64,000 bases of DNA from Halopseudomonas sabulinigri (GTDB taxonomy: Bacteria > Pseudomonadota > Gammaproteobacteria > Pseudomonadales > Pseudomonadaceae). The first letter of the stretch is position 1. Each line of letters begins with the position of its first letter. The position numbers were made by a program, and so were the translations under genes. The notes under the pieces are model-generated. The model saw only the letters and a program-made list of their open reading frames with translations, did not search any database and was not told the DNA's origin. Below, one piece after another: positions 25,520 to 39,486 of the stretch. The stretch is taken from NCBI RefSeq assembly GCF_900105255.1, contig NZ_LT629763.1, forward strand, positions 1,302,001-1,366,000, read 5' to 3'.

Positions 25520-26869
25520 TCAACCAGGCTGGCCCTGCTGTTCACTCCAGTTTTCCAGCGTGTCCCGTGCTGCTCGGTAGGGCTTGAGGCCCATCCAGAG
25601 CAGAATAATCGAACCCACGGTAATCACGCTGGCCACGATGAAAATCGAATAACGTACCGCCATGTCGTCCTGGAATACAAAGTCGGTAAACATGGCGACG
25701 GCGGTTGGTCCAATACCCAGACCGATCAGGGTAATGGTAAACAGGTAGATTGCCGAGGCCTGGCCGCGCATGGCGTTGGGCATGATCTCCTGAATCGCGG
25801 CCGGTGCCACGCCAAAGGGCATGGCCACGGTAAATACGTTGAAGAACATGATAGCCCACAGCAGCGGCATGTTATCAACCAGGTACACCGCGTTGCACAA
25901 CAGCGTCAGCACGGCGGCCAGCAAACCTACCCGCATGTTGGCATCACGGTAGCCGCGACGCGCCATGTAGTCCGCCAGGCGGCCGCCAAAGACGATACCG
26001 GTAGAGCCGGCGACCATTACCAAGCTGCCGTAGTAAATGCCCACTTCACCGGGCGTGAGCCCATGGGTACGAATGAAGAAGGTCGGAATCCAGGCCGAGG
26101 CGCCGTACGAGGCGAACGACAGACAGGCGAAGCCGAAGTTGTGGCACAGCACGGCCTTGCGAATGGTCAGCAAGTAGGCGCCGACCTCTTTCAGCGGTAC
26201 CGCAACGCCGGCGCCCACGCCCTTGCGGGTCGGCTCCTTGATCGCCAGCAGCACCAAGCAGAACATCAGGCCCACAGCGCCCAGCACCAAAAAGATCAGC
26301 TGCCAGGGCCGCACTATGCCCAGCACTGGCAGGGTCATCGGGCCCTGGGCGTTGGCCCAGGTCACCACAATGCCGCCCAGCAGAAACGCCATGCCGGCGC
26401 CCAGATAAATGCCCATGGCGTACACGCTGATGGCGGTAGCGCGGCGATCCGCAGGGAAACTGTCGGCAATCAGCGAGTAAGCCGCCGGCGACAAGGCCGC
26501 TTCACCGGCGCCCACACCAATGCGGCAGAGGATGAAATGCCAATACTGTTGCGCCAGACCGCAGGCGGCGGTCATCAGGCTCCAGAAGGCCACGCCCCAG
26601 GCAATCAGGCCACGACGGCTTTTGCTGTCGGCGATGCGCCCCAGCGGAATACCGGCCACCGTGTAGAAAATGGCGAATGACAGCCCCATCAGCAAGCTCA
26701 TCTGGGTGTCGCTGATGCCCAGATCTGCACGAATGGGCCCCACCAGCAGGTTAAGAATCTGTCGATCAATGAAGGAAAGAACATAGGCCACCAGCAGGAT
26801 ACCCACGGTTACCCAGGCTCTGATGGATGTTGGATAGCGATTATTGTCGATCACGCCATGCTCCTTCAT
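25520..26869 (-). CDS. MFS transporter (spinster-like)
   Basis: A 449-residue protein with twelve hydrophobic helices. The A-motif GIPLGRIADSKSRR between TM2 and TM3 and the GAGEAALSPAAYSLIAD region in TM4/5 mark the spinster-type MFS family of organic-anion/lipid-like carriers. The gene starts the MFS-thiolase-acyl-CoA dehydrogenase operon, so import of a fatty-acid-like or aromatic carboxylate substrate is a fair guess. Confidence 0.85.
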   Translation of the reverse strand: MKEHGVIDNNRYPTSIRAWVTVGILLVAYVLSFIDRQILNLLVGPIRADLGISDTQMSLLMGLSFAIFYTVAGIPLGRIADSKSRRGLIAWGVAFWSLMTAACGLAQQYWHFILCRIGVGAGEAALSPAAYSLIADSFPADRRATAISVYAMGIYLGAGMAFLLGGIVVTWANAQGPMTLPVLGIVRPWQLIFLVLGAVGLMFCLVLLAIKEPTRKGVGAGVAVPLKEVGAYLLTIRKAVLCHNFGFACLSFASYGASAWIPTFFIRTHGLTPGEVGIYYGSLVMVAGSTGIVFGGRLADYMARRGYRDANMRVGLLAAVLTLLCNAVYLVDNMPLLWAIMFFNVFTVAMPFGVAPAAIQEIMPNAMRGQASAIYLFTITLIGLGIGPTAVAMFTDFVFQDDMAVRYSIFIVASVITVGSIILLWMGLKPYRAARDTLENWSEQQGQPG

Positions 26870-27088
26870 TTTTTACTTGGAATTGTCAGGTCTGGAGACT
26901 ATCAGGTTCGCACAGCGAAAGTCGATTTCGAAATAAACGCATCATTCAGCACAATGCGTATCCATCAATGCCAGCAATGTGACATTTTGAAACACCCCAC
27001 AGGGTAGACCCGAAATGCCCCTGCCCTGCCCCTTTCCGACCAGCTGCAAGGGCTTCCCCTGCGGCCGTGCCGAGGCTAGGCTAGCGGC

Positions 27089-28192
27089 ATGCCAACCTCT
27101 ACCCCGCAAGCACCGCTGATCATGGTCGGCGGTGGCCACGCTCACCTGGTCGCCCTGCGCCAATGGATTGCCAACGGCCAGCGTGCGCCAGCCGGCAGCC
27201 TGTTGGTCAACGCCCAACCCTACGCCTGGTATTCCGGCATGCTGCCGGGGCTGCTGGCCGGCCGCTTTACCGCCGCGCAATGCAGTATCGAGCTCGCGCC
27301 CCTGGCGGCCGCCTGCGGCATGCAGCTGATCTGCGATGAGCTGTTGGCGCTGGATGCCCACAACCAGGCCATTTTGCTGGCCAGCGGCAAGCGCATGGGC
27401 TTTGCCAGACTTTCGCTCAATAGCGGCGCCTTGCCGGTGATCGACTTCAATACCGATGGCAGCCTGCCGCTGGTGGGTGCCAAGCCCTTTCCCGGCATCG
27501 TGCAACAATGGCGCACCTGGCAGGCGCAGCCACCCGCGCACCTGGCCATACTGGGCGGCGGCGCCGCCGGGGTCGAGCTGGCGCTGGCGCTGCGTCTGAG
27601 CCTGCCGCAAACCACAGTGTCGCTGTTCTGCCGCCACGCCCTGCTGACCAGCCACCCGCTGCGCCTCGCCCGGCTGGCGCGGGCTCGTCTTGGCAAGGCC
27701 AACGTAAAGCTGCACGAGAAGCTGCCGATAGAAAGGATTAGCGACGGGCAGTTGTATAGCGACGGGCACGCCGTGGCGCAGCCTGACGCGGTAGTGCTGG
27801 CCACCGGCGCCGCTGCAGCTGATTGGCAGGCAACCAGTGGTCTGGAATGTGATGCGCAGGGTTTTATTCGCATCGACGCTCAGTTGCGCAGCAGCCATCC
27901 GTGCATATTCGCCGCCGGTGATTGCGCCAGCTTGCCTGATACCCCGCACGCCGGCGTCTACGCCGTGCGCCAGGGGCCGGTGCTAGCCCACAATCTACTG
28001 GCAGCGGCGCAAGGCAGCTTGCAGCACTATCAGCCACAGCCGCGCGCACTGGCGCTACTGGCCTGTGGCGATGGCCGTGCGCTGCTGAGTTATGGCGCGC
28101 TGGCCACCCAAGGGCGGCTCGCCGGCCAGTTGAAGGACTGGCTGGATCTGCGCTTTATGCGCGCGCACCGTTTGCCCGTGCAAGGCGATTGA
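27089..28192 (+). CDS. NDH-2/SelD-associated-type FAD-dependent pyridine nucleotide oxidoreductase
   Basis: A 367-residue flavoprotein. FAD binding in PLIMVGGGHAHLVALRQW, NAD binding in LAILGGGAAGVELALAL, and CIFAAGDCASLP at the C-terminus. The WYSGMLPGLLAGRF stretch is typical for proteins resembling the N-terminal oxidoreductase domain fused to some SelD proteins. No redox-active disulfide is seen. No cluster partner clarifies its substrate. About 220 bases between this gene and the divergent MFS gene carry both promoters. Confidence 0.75.
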   Translation: MPTSTPQAPLIMVGGGHAHLVALRQWIANGQRAPAGSLLVNAQPYAWYSGMLPGLLAGRFTAAQCSIELAPLAAACGMQLICDELLALDAHNQAILLASGKRMGFARLSLNSGALPVIDFNTDGSLPLVGAKPFPGIVQQWRTWQAQPPAHLAILGGGAAGVELALALRLSLPQTTVSLFCRHALLTSHPLRLARLARARLGKANVKLHEKLPIERISDGQLYSDGHAVAQPDAVVLATGAAAADWQATSGLECDAQGFIRIDAQLRSSHPCIFAAGDCASLPDTPHAGVYAVRQGPVLAHNLLAAAQGSLQHYQPQPRALALLACGDGRALLSYGALATQGRLAGQLKDWLDLRFMRAHRLPVQGD

Positions 28193-28276
28193 ATTGCCAG
28201 ATGGGCGGTGGCCTAATCGCCACGGGGCTGACTTCACAATAACAATGAGCAGTAGCGGCACCTGACGGAACACTTC

Positions 28277-29277
28277 ATGCAAACAGGAATCATCGGCAAG
28301 GCGGCCTTGGCCGGCATTCAATTGGGCATGCTGGCCTGGCTCTTTCACAGCCACGGCGGCTACGCCCTGGGCCCGGCCTTGGTACTCTGCGTGGTGCCGT
28401 GGCTGGGCCTGCCCTGGCGCTACCCGCCGGCCGATTTGCCCTCCAGTGCCAACGCCGACAGCATCCATTCAGCGGTCGCCGCCGAAGCGGCAACCCATAC
28501 CGAAAAGGCCGCGCAACAGGCCGCCCGCTTGCAGGCCCTGGCCACAGGCGCAGCGCCATTGCCAGAGCAACTGCAGGCCACGCAAAACGGGTTGCAGCAT
28601 CTGGGCGCGCTCTACGATCAGGCACAGCATCAGGCCGCCAACGGTCAGCAGCACAACGAACAGCTCCGCCAATCCATCGCCCAGCTGTGTGGCGCGCAGA
28701 GCGCGGCACAAGGCGGTCTGCAGGATTGCCTGCGCCAGGCCGGTCTGTTGCGTGATCACAGCGCGGCCAGCCTGCAACTGCTCAGCCAGCTGCAGCAGCA
28801 AAGCGCGCGCATCAGCAAGGTCACCCAGGTGATCGATGGCATCGCCAGCCAGACAAACCTGCTGGCGCTGAATGCCGCCATCGAGGCGGCGCGTGCCGGT
28901 GAAAGCGGTCGCGGCTTTGCCGTGGTGGCCGACGAAGTACGCGCACTGGCCACCCGCACCACTGCCGCGACCGCAGAGGTAGGCGACATCATCAGTCAGA
29001 TGGATGAGCAAAGCTCGCAGGTCAGCCACGAGATCACCGCGCTGGACGCCTGCGTGCAAGGGACTGATGCCCTGCTGACTCAATCGGCCGAGCAGGTGCA
29101 GCAGGCCAGCCACCTGGGCAATGACCTGCAGGAGGCACTGCGCAGCAGCGCGGAGCACGGCGACCCTGCCCTCTGCGCCGAGCTGTCGGGGCAACTGGCA
29201 GCGCTTGAGCAGTTATTGCAACAGAGTGAACAGGCCAGCCACCAGCTGATCGCCGAGCTGAATCAGCTCAGCCATCA

Positions 29278-29281
<4 letters not shown>
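28277..29281 (+). CDS. Methyl-accepting chemotaxis protein, short type
   Basis: A 334-residue receptor with one or two short N-terminal hydrophobic segments (residues 5-50) and no large periplasmic sensor domain. The MCP signalling hairpin is [20 protein letters not shown] followed by [20 protein letters not shown]. It has no clear ligand domain and so may sense internal redox or energy state, like Aer-type or FrzCD-like proteins. Its stop codon overlaps the convergent dusC stop. Confidence 0.88.
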
Positions 29282-33751
<4,470 letters not shown>

Positions 33752-33837
33752 GAATACCCGTTCCTGTTGTCACAATTCTGTTTGGGGCCAAGGCCCGCCT
33801 GTTATCTGGCCGGATGCTAGCATGCCCGTCGCCAACT

Positions 33838-36800
33838 TTACACTGCCGCCAGTGCTGCCGCCTCTTCCACGTCGACTGTGACCAACCTGGAACAACCGGG
33901 TTCATGCATGGTCACGCCCATTAACTGATCTGCCATCTCCATCGCAATTTTGTTATGTGTGATGTAGATAAACTGGACCCGTGACGACATTTCCTTGACC
34001 ATGCGCGCGTAGCGCCCCACGTTGGCGTCGTCCAGCGGCGCGTCAACCTCATCGAGCATGCAGAACGGCGCGGGATTGAGCTGGAAGATGGAAAACACCA
34101 GGGCAATCGCGGTCAACGCCTTCTCGCCACCCGAAAGCAGGTGAATGGTGCTGTTCTTCTTGCCGGGCGGCCGCGCCATGATGGTCACGCCGGTATCCAG
34201 CAAATCATCGCCGGTCAGCTCCAAATAGGCATTACCGCCGCCGAACACCTTGGGAAACAGCGCCTGCAAGCCGTGATTGACCTTGTCGAAGGTTTCCTTG
34301 AAGCGGGCACGGGTCTCGCGGTCGATCTTGCGAATGACCTGCTCCAGCGTATTCAGCGCCTCTTCCAGGTCGGCATTTTGCGCATCCAGATAGCGTTTGC
34401 GCTCTGACTGCTGCTCATATTCCTCAATGGCCGCCAGGTTGATCGCGCCCAGGCGCTGGATGCGCGCATCGAGTTGCGCCAACTGCTGTTCCCAGTCGGC
34501 CTCGCTGGCGCCTTCCGGCAAGGTTTCGATCACGCCGTTCAGGTCGTAGCCGGCTTCCAGCAACTGCTCCTGCACACCCTGACGGCGGGTTTGCAGGTCG
34601 CGCGCGGTCAGCCGCTGTTCGTCCAACTGCTCGCGCAATACCTGCGCCTGCTGCTCGGCCTGCACGCGGCGGGTTTCCTGCATGCGCATCTGCTGATCGA
34701 CGCCTTCCAGCGCTTCGCGCGCGCGGCCAAGCTCGTGCTCTACTTCAACGCGCTGCTCCAGCAGGGTTTCCAGCTCAATGCGCTGATCGTCTTCCGGGGC
34801 CTGGCTTTCTTCCAGGGTCATGCGCAGCTGTTCGCGGCGTTCGCCCAGGCGCTCGACCTGCAACAACTGCCGCTCCAGCCCCTGCGAGGTACTGTTCTGC
34901 TGCGCGCGGAGTGACTGCACGCGCAAGGCCAACTGGTGCGAGCGGTCCTTCTGCTGACGGCCTTGCTGGCGCGCCTGATCCAGTGTTGCGCGTGCTTCGT
35001 CACGCTGGCGCAGCAGGGCTTCGCGCTGCCCGGTGTCTTGCTCCATGCTGTCGAGCGCGGCTTGCAGGGTCAGCCGCGCCTCACCAATTTGCTCAAGCTC
35101 GTCGCTGCGCTGCAGTTTGATGTCTTGCAGGTCATCGCCGATACGCTGGCGCCGCGCAGTTATCTGCTCCAGCCGCACCTGTTTGGCTGACCACTGCGCT
35201 TTCAGGTCGCCCTGCTGGCGACCCAGGCCGGCAATCGACTGCTGCAGGCTTTCGCGTTTTTGCTCCAGGCTGCGAATGCTGTCGCGCAGATCGCCCAAGC
35301 GCTGCTGGCTGCTATCGAGCGCCAGCTCCTGCTGGCTGAGCAGCGCCTGCAACTGCTCCATTTCCTGTTGCCGCGCCAGCACGCCGGTCTCGCTGGCTTC
35401 GCCACGCCGGTAGCGCAGCCAGTTGGGCCCAAGCCAGTGGCCCTGCGGGGTAATCAGCGATTCGTGTGCTGCCAGCTGATCGCGCTGCGCCAGCGCATCA
35501 ATCAGGTTTTCGACCGGCCGTATACTGCCCAGCCAAGGACTCAGGTCAAGCTTCGAGGTAACCTTGTCGAGCAGGCTGCCGGGCGCAACGTGGCCGGCAC
35601 TGCGTGAATCCAGCAGGCGTAGCTTGCCCTGCTCAAAGCCGGCCAGGGCATCGCCCAGCGCGGCCACGTCATCCAGACAGACTGCCTGCAAGTCGTCCGC
35701 CAATACGGTTTCTACCGCCTGCTCCCAACCGCTGGCGACCTGAATCTGCTCCGCCAGTTGCCGTCCGCCAGCCAAGCCTTGCGCAGCCAGCCAGTCGCCA
35801 ACGTCGCTGCCCTGATCCAGCGCTGCTTGCTGCAGTGCCTCAAGTGACGCCAGCCGCCCGCTGCCGCGCTGCATCTCACCGCGGCGAATATCCTGCTCCT
35901 GCTGCAGGGCGTTGAGATTGTCGCGCTCGTGTTGCAGTGTCTCGCTGACATCAGCGAGGGCCAGCTGATCACCCTCACCGCGCATCTCCAGCTCGGCCAA
36001 TTGTTCGCCCAGTTCGGCCAACTCGTCATCCAGCGGCCCGGAGCTCAAGCCACTGCGCTCATCCTCAAGACGCTGAATGCGCTCGCCCAGCCGCTCGATG
36101 GACTGCTCCATGTGCCGGATGCGCGATTGCTCCACTTCGGCCTGCTGACGCGGTACGGCGGCTTGCTGGTTGAACTGCTCCCAGGCCTGCTGCCAGCTTT
36201 GCATGGTCTCTTCTGCGGTCTGCAGCGCAATGGCGGTATCTTCATCGGCGGCACCGGCCAGTTCCAGCTCGGGTTCCAGTTCTGCCAGTTCATTCTGCAG
36301 GTCGGCGAGCAGCGCCTGATCCTGGGTCAGGTGGCTCTGCGCCTCCTGCCAAGCCTGTTCGGTTTGCTCGATATCATCGTGCAGCTGACGCTGGCGATCA
36401 TGGTTGAACTGCAGAATCTGCTCGATGCGGCTGATATCGGCGCCCAGGCTGTAAAACCGCGCCTGAACCTGGTTGAAGCGCTCGTTCAGGTCTGAATGCT
36501 GGTCACGCTGCTTCTCGATTTCGCTGTCGGCGTTGCGCTGCTCGGCAATCAAGGCTTCCAGCGCCACTTCCAGATCACGCACGCGGTGCTCGCGTTCGCC
36601 GGCCTGCTGGTTGAGGGTCTGCCAGCGCAGGGCCTGCAGCTGCGCCTTGAGCTGGCGCTCCTCGGCCTTGTACTCCTTATACTTCTCGGCGGCCTGCGCC
36701 TGCCGATGCAAGTGGCCCAGCTGGCGCTCCAGCTCGTCGCGCAGGTCGGTCAGGCGCGCGAGATTGTCGTGGGTGCGGCGAATGCGGTTCTCGGTTTCGC

Positions 36801-37332
36801 GGCGACGCTCCTTGTACTTGGAGATACCCGCGGCCTCTTCAATAAACAGGCGCAGCTCATCGGGCTTGGCCTCGATCAGCTTGGAGATCATGCCCTGTTC
36901 GATGATCGAGTAGCTGCGCGGGCCCAGGCCGGTGCCCATGAAGATGTCGGTAATGTCGCGGCGGCGGCACTTGGTGCCGTTGAGAAAATACTGGTTCTGC
37001 GCCTCGCGGGTCACGCGGCGGCGGATGGAGATTTCGTTATAGCCGGCGTACTCGCCCTGCAGGGTGCCGTCGCTGTTGTCGAACACCAGTTCGATCGAGG
37101 CCTGGCCGACCGGCTTGCGGGTATTGGAGCCATTGAAGATGACGTCAGTCATCGATTCGCCGCGCAGGTTCTTGGCCGAGCTTTCACCCATTACCCAGCG
37201 CACTGCATCAATGATGTTGGACTTGCCGCAGCCGTTCGGCCCCACCACGGCTCCCATGTTGGTCGGGAAGTACACGGTGGTGGGGTCCACGAAGGATTTG
37301 AAGCCTGCCAGCTTGATGCATTTCAATCGCAT
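33838..37332 (-). CDS. smc: Chromosome segregation ATPase SMC
   Basis: A 1164-residue protein, start at MRLKCIKLAGFKSF (37332). Walker A (GPNGCGKSNI) at residues 32-41, two very long coiled coils, a hinge around residues 510-660, and the C-terminal ABC signature LSGGEKALTAIALVFSIF with Walker B FCMLDEVDAPLDDANV. Pseudomonads carry SMC-ScpAB rather than MukBEF. The ATPase head loads onto DNA for chromosome arm alignment. The coiled-coil region has the Glu/Gln/Leu-rich heptads expected. Confidence 0.97.
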   Translation of the reverse strand: MRLKCIKLAGFKSFVDPTTVYFPTNMGAVVGPNGCGKSNIIDAVRWVMGESSAKNLRGESMTDVIFNGSNTRKPVGQASIELVFDNSDGTLQGEYAGYNEISIRRRVTREAQNQYFLNGTKCRRRDITDIFMGTGLGPRSYSIIEQGMISKLIEAKPDELRLFIEEAAGISKYKERRRETENRIRRTHDNLARLTDLRDELERQLGHLHRQAQAAEKYKEYKAEERQLKAQLQALRWQTLNQQAGEREHRVRDLEVALEALIAEQRNADSEIEKQRDQHSDLNERFNQVQARFYSLGADISRIEQILQFNHDRQRQLHDDIEQTEQAWQEAQSHLTQDQALLADLQNELAELEPELELAGAADEDTAIALQTAEETMQSWQQAWEQFNQQAAVPRQQAEVEQSRIRHMEQSIERLGERIQRLEDERSGLSSGPLDDELAELGEQLAELEMRGEGDQLALADVSETLQHERDNLNALQQEQDIRRGEMQRGSGRLASLEALQQAALDQGSDVGDWLAAQGLAGGRQLAEQIQVASGWEQAVETVLADDLQAVCLDDVAALGDALAGFEQGKLRLLDSRSAGHVAPGSLLDKVTSKLDLSPWLGSIRPVENLIDALAQRDQLAAHESLITPQGHWLGPNWLRYRRGEASETGVLARQQEMEQLQALLSQQELALDSSQQRLGDLRDSIRSLEQKRESLQQSIAGLGRQQGDLKAQWSAKQVRLEQITARRQRIGDDLQDIKLQRSDELEQIGEARLTLQAALDSMEQDTGQREALLRQRDEARATLDQARQQGRQQKDRSHQLALRVQSLRAQQNSTSQGLERQLLQVERLGERREQLRMTLEESQAPEDDQRIELETLLEQRVEVEHELGRAREALEGVDQQMRMQETRRVQAEQQAQVLREQLDEQRLTARDLQTRRQGVQEQLLEAGYDLNGVIETLPEGASEADWEQQLAQLDARIQRLGAINLAAIEEYEQQSERKRYLDAQNADLEEALNTLEQVIRKIDRETRARFKETFDKVNHGLQALFPKVFGGGNAYLELTGDDLLDTGVTIMARPPGKKNSTIHLLSGGEKALTAIALVFSIFQLNPAPFCMLDEVDAPLDDANVGRYARMVKEMSSRVQFIYITHNKIAMEMADQLMGVTMHEPGCSRLVTVDVEEAAALAAV

Positions 37333-37536
37333 GGGTGAGGCGTGTCCTTGCTCTGCTCGGCGGTTGCTGCAGCATCTGGCTGCCGGCAACAGAATAAACC
37401 CGCATTTTTACCCGCTCTGCCGCGCAAAGAGAAGCCCCGTACGCCAATTAGCCCTGCATTCACCCGGTAGCCAACGGCGGATATCTGCGGCAAACTCTTG
37501 CGCCCACGCTTAAACCGCAATGAGAACACCCCGCCC

Positions 37537-38853
37537 ATGCCACTTGATCCAGACCTGAACGGCCTGTACAGCAAGTTGATGAACGAAGAGGACGCCCGGG
37601 TCTGCAAGGACATTCCGGACGGCGCCTGTACCGATGTACCGCAGAACTTCTTTCGTCAGGTGCTGGCCAATACCCTGACCAGCCTGGGCGACACCCTGAC
37701 CAATCCAAAAACCACACTCGCCTGGCTGCTGGGCGTAGTGGGCGCGCCAGTCGCGCTGATCGCCTGGCTGGTACCGATTCGCGAATCCGGCTCCATGCTG
37801 CCGCAGTTGTTCATCGCGTCGTACGTGCGACGCTTCCCTTACCGCAAGGGCACCTGGATCATCGGCAGCCTGCTGCAGGCCCCTGCCTTGCTGGCAATGG
37901 GCGCGGTAGCCTGGCTGACCGAAGGCACGCTGGCGGGGGTACTGATCATCCTGTGCCTGATTGTGTTCAGTCTGGCGCGCGGGCTGTGCTCGGTGGCCAG
38001 CAAGGATGTGATCGGCAAGACAGTTCCCAAGACCCGCCGCGGGCGGCTCAACGGCCTGGCCACCAGCCTCTCTGGCTGGCTGGCGCTGGCCTTCGGCGGC
38101 TATTGCCTGATCTGGCCGCCGCAGGACGACGACACCTTGTTCTACGCCAGCCTGCTGGTCGGCTCCGCGCTGCTCTGGGTACTGGCGGCACTGGTCTACC
38201 GCAGCATCGACGAGTCGCCCGGCGCGACCGATGGCGGTGGCAATGGCCTGCGCGAAGCTATCGGCCGCATCAGCCTGCTGCGCGACGACAAACCCTTTCG
38301 GCGCTTCGTCATCACCCGCGCACTGCTGCTCTGTTCCGCGCTCTCAGCGCCCTACTACGTGGTCCTGGCGCAGGACCTGGAAGCCAGTTTCGGCATGCTG
38401 GGCGCCTTTCTGGTAGCCAACGGCCTGGCCAGCAGCCTCAGCGCCATGGTGTGGGGCCGGATGTCGGACAAGTCGAGCAGGCAGGTGATGATTCGCGCCG
38501 CCTTCATTGCCAGCCTGCTGGGGCCACTGGTGATAGCACTACACAGCTTTGCGGTGTTGCCGGAGGGCCTGCAGGCCTGGCTGTTTCCTGTAGCGTTCTT
38601 CATTCTTGGCATCGCCCACAGCGGCGTGCGCGTGGGCCGCAAGACCTATGTGCTGGACATGGCTGGCGGCAGCAAACGCACCGACTACGTAGCAGTCAGC
38701 AACAGCGCCATAGGCTTGATTCTGCTGGCAACCGGGCTGTTCGGCCTGCTCGGCTCACTGATTGGCGCTGCGGGCATGCTGCTGCTGTTGTCCGGCATCG
38801 GTCTACTCGGTGCGCTGCTGGCGTTCAGCCTGCCGGAAGTGCAGCAGGACTGA
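37537..38853 (+). CDS. MFS transporter with long soluble N-terminus
   Basis: A 438-residue membrane protein. The start ATG at 37537 is in frame behind GAGAAC; an earlier in-frame TTG at 37498 lacks a Shine-Dalgarno. About 45 residues of soluble N-terminus (MNEEDARVCKDIPDGACTDV) precede the first helix. TM helices include an MFS-like loop YVRRFPYRKGTWI and MVWGRMSDKSSRQVM, the half-motifs of the family. The substrate is unknown. Confidence 0.75.
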   Translation: MPLDPDLNGLYSKLMNEEDARVCKDIPDGACTDVPQNFFRQVLANTLTSLGDTLTNPKTTLAWLLGVVGAPVALIAWLVPIRESGSMLPQLFIASYVRRFPYRKGTWIIGSLLQAPALLAMGAVAWLTEGTLAGVLIILCLIVFSLARGLCSVASKDVIGKTVPKTRRGRLNGLATSLSGWLALAFGGYCLIWPPQDDDTLFYASLLVGSALLWVLAALVYRSIDESPGATDGGGNGLREAIGRISLLRDDKPFRRFVITRALLLCSALSAPYYVVLAQDLEASFGMLGAFLVANGLASSLSAMVWGRMSDKSSRQVMIRAAFIASLLGPLVIALHSFAVLPEGLQAWLFPVAFFILGIAHSGVRVGRKTYVLDMAGGSKRTDYVAVSNSAIGLILLATGLFGLLGSLIGAAGMLLLLSGIGLLGALLAFSLPEVQQD

Positions 38854-38877
38854 GGCCAACTGCCGCGAGAATTGCGG

Positions 38878-39240
38878 CTAATTAGCCTGCACCCAATCGC
38901 GCGCCGCGTCGGTCTGATTTGAGGGAAACACGCGCACGTCGATCGAGCTGAACAGCTTGTCGGCCACGCTGGCCATTTTTTCCAGCCAATGCCGATCAGT
39001 CACCACGGCCTCGCGCTCGAAACGCCCCCAGTTGCTCAGGCCGTATTTCATGTCCTTGTAAAAGGCCTCGACCGAGATGCCGTCGAAGCTGGGCATTTCC
39101 ACGTAGAGACGCACCCTGGGGTATTTTGCCAGGCCCACCTCGATCAGCTCGATGGCCTGATCCAATACCTCGGCGGTGATTTTACCTTCGATGCGAAAGC
39201 CCACCACGCGGTCGTCGGCGAACGGGATGGAAGTCAACAT
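38878..39240 (-). CDS. SpoIIAA-like/STAS-domain protein
   Basis: A 120-residue soluble protein. Hydrophobic beta-strand and helix alternation fits the STAS/SEC14-like (DUF3478) fold: VVGFRIEGKITAEVLDQAIE and RVRLYVEMPSFDGISVEAFYK. Strong Shine-Dalgarno (AGGAGAGG) on the minus strand. No obvious catalytic residues. Function of this family is unknown; some members respond to stress. Confidence 0.7.
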   Translation of the reverse strand: MLTSIPFADDRVVGFRIEGKITAEVLDQAIELIEVGLAKYPRVRLYVEMPSFDGISVEAFYKDMKYGLSNWGRFEREAVVTDRHWLEKMASVADKLFSSIDVRVFPSNQTDAARDWVQAN

Positions 39241-39318
39241 GATTCACCTCTCCTGCCTGCCGTGCAGGCGCTGAGTGCGACAACAACCCAACCACAACAG
39301 GGCCCTGGGGGCCACGCT

Positions 39319-39357
39319 GGCAGTGCAACCGACGCGCGGAGCATTGGTTGCACTGCC
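39319..39357. other. Long perfect stem-loop in the gap upstream of the STAS gene
   Basis: GGCAGTGCAACC (39319-39330) pairs with GGTTGCACTGCC (39346-39357) over a 15-nt loop. The 245-base gap (39241-39486) holds no gene. The stem could be part of a small RNA or 5'UTR structure, or an att/operator-like site. No T tract follows closely enough to name it a terminator. Confidence 0.35.
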
Positions 39358-39430
39358 TCTGATTTGGACAAGAGCGCCGTGATCGGGTTCAGTGACAACC
39401 TTTTGGCGGGCTTGGCAAGCGTAGAAAAAA

Positions 39431-39462
39431 AACGCCCCGCCGGAGGTCTCCGGCGGGGCGTT
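39431..39462 (-). terminator. Terminator of the ccm operon
   Basis: AACGCCCCGCCGGAG (39431-39445) and CTCCGGCGGGGCGTT (39448-39462) form a perfect 15-bp stem. On the minus strand it ends in TTTTTTTT, directly after ccmI (stop 39487). Confidence 0.9.
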
Positions 39463-39486
39463 GGCTGACGCAGCGAGCCAAAGGGC

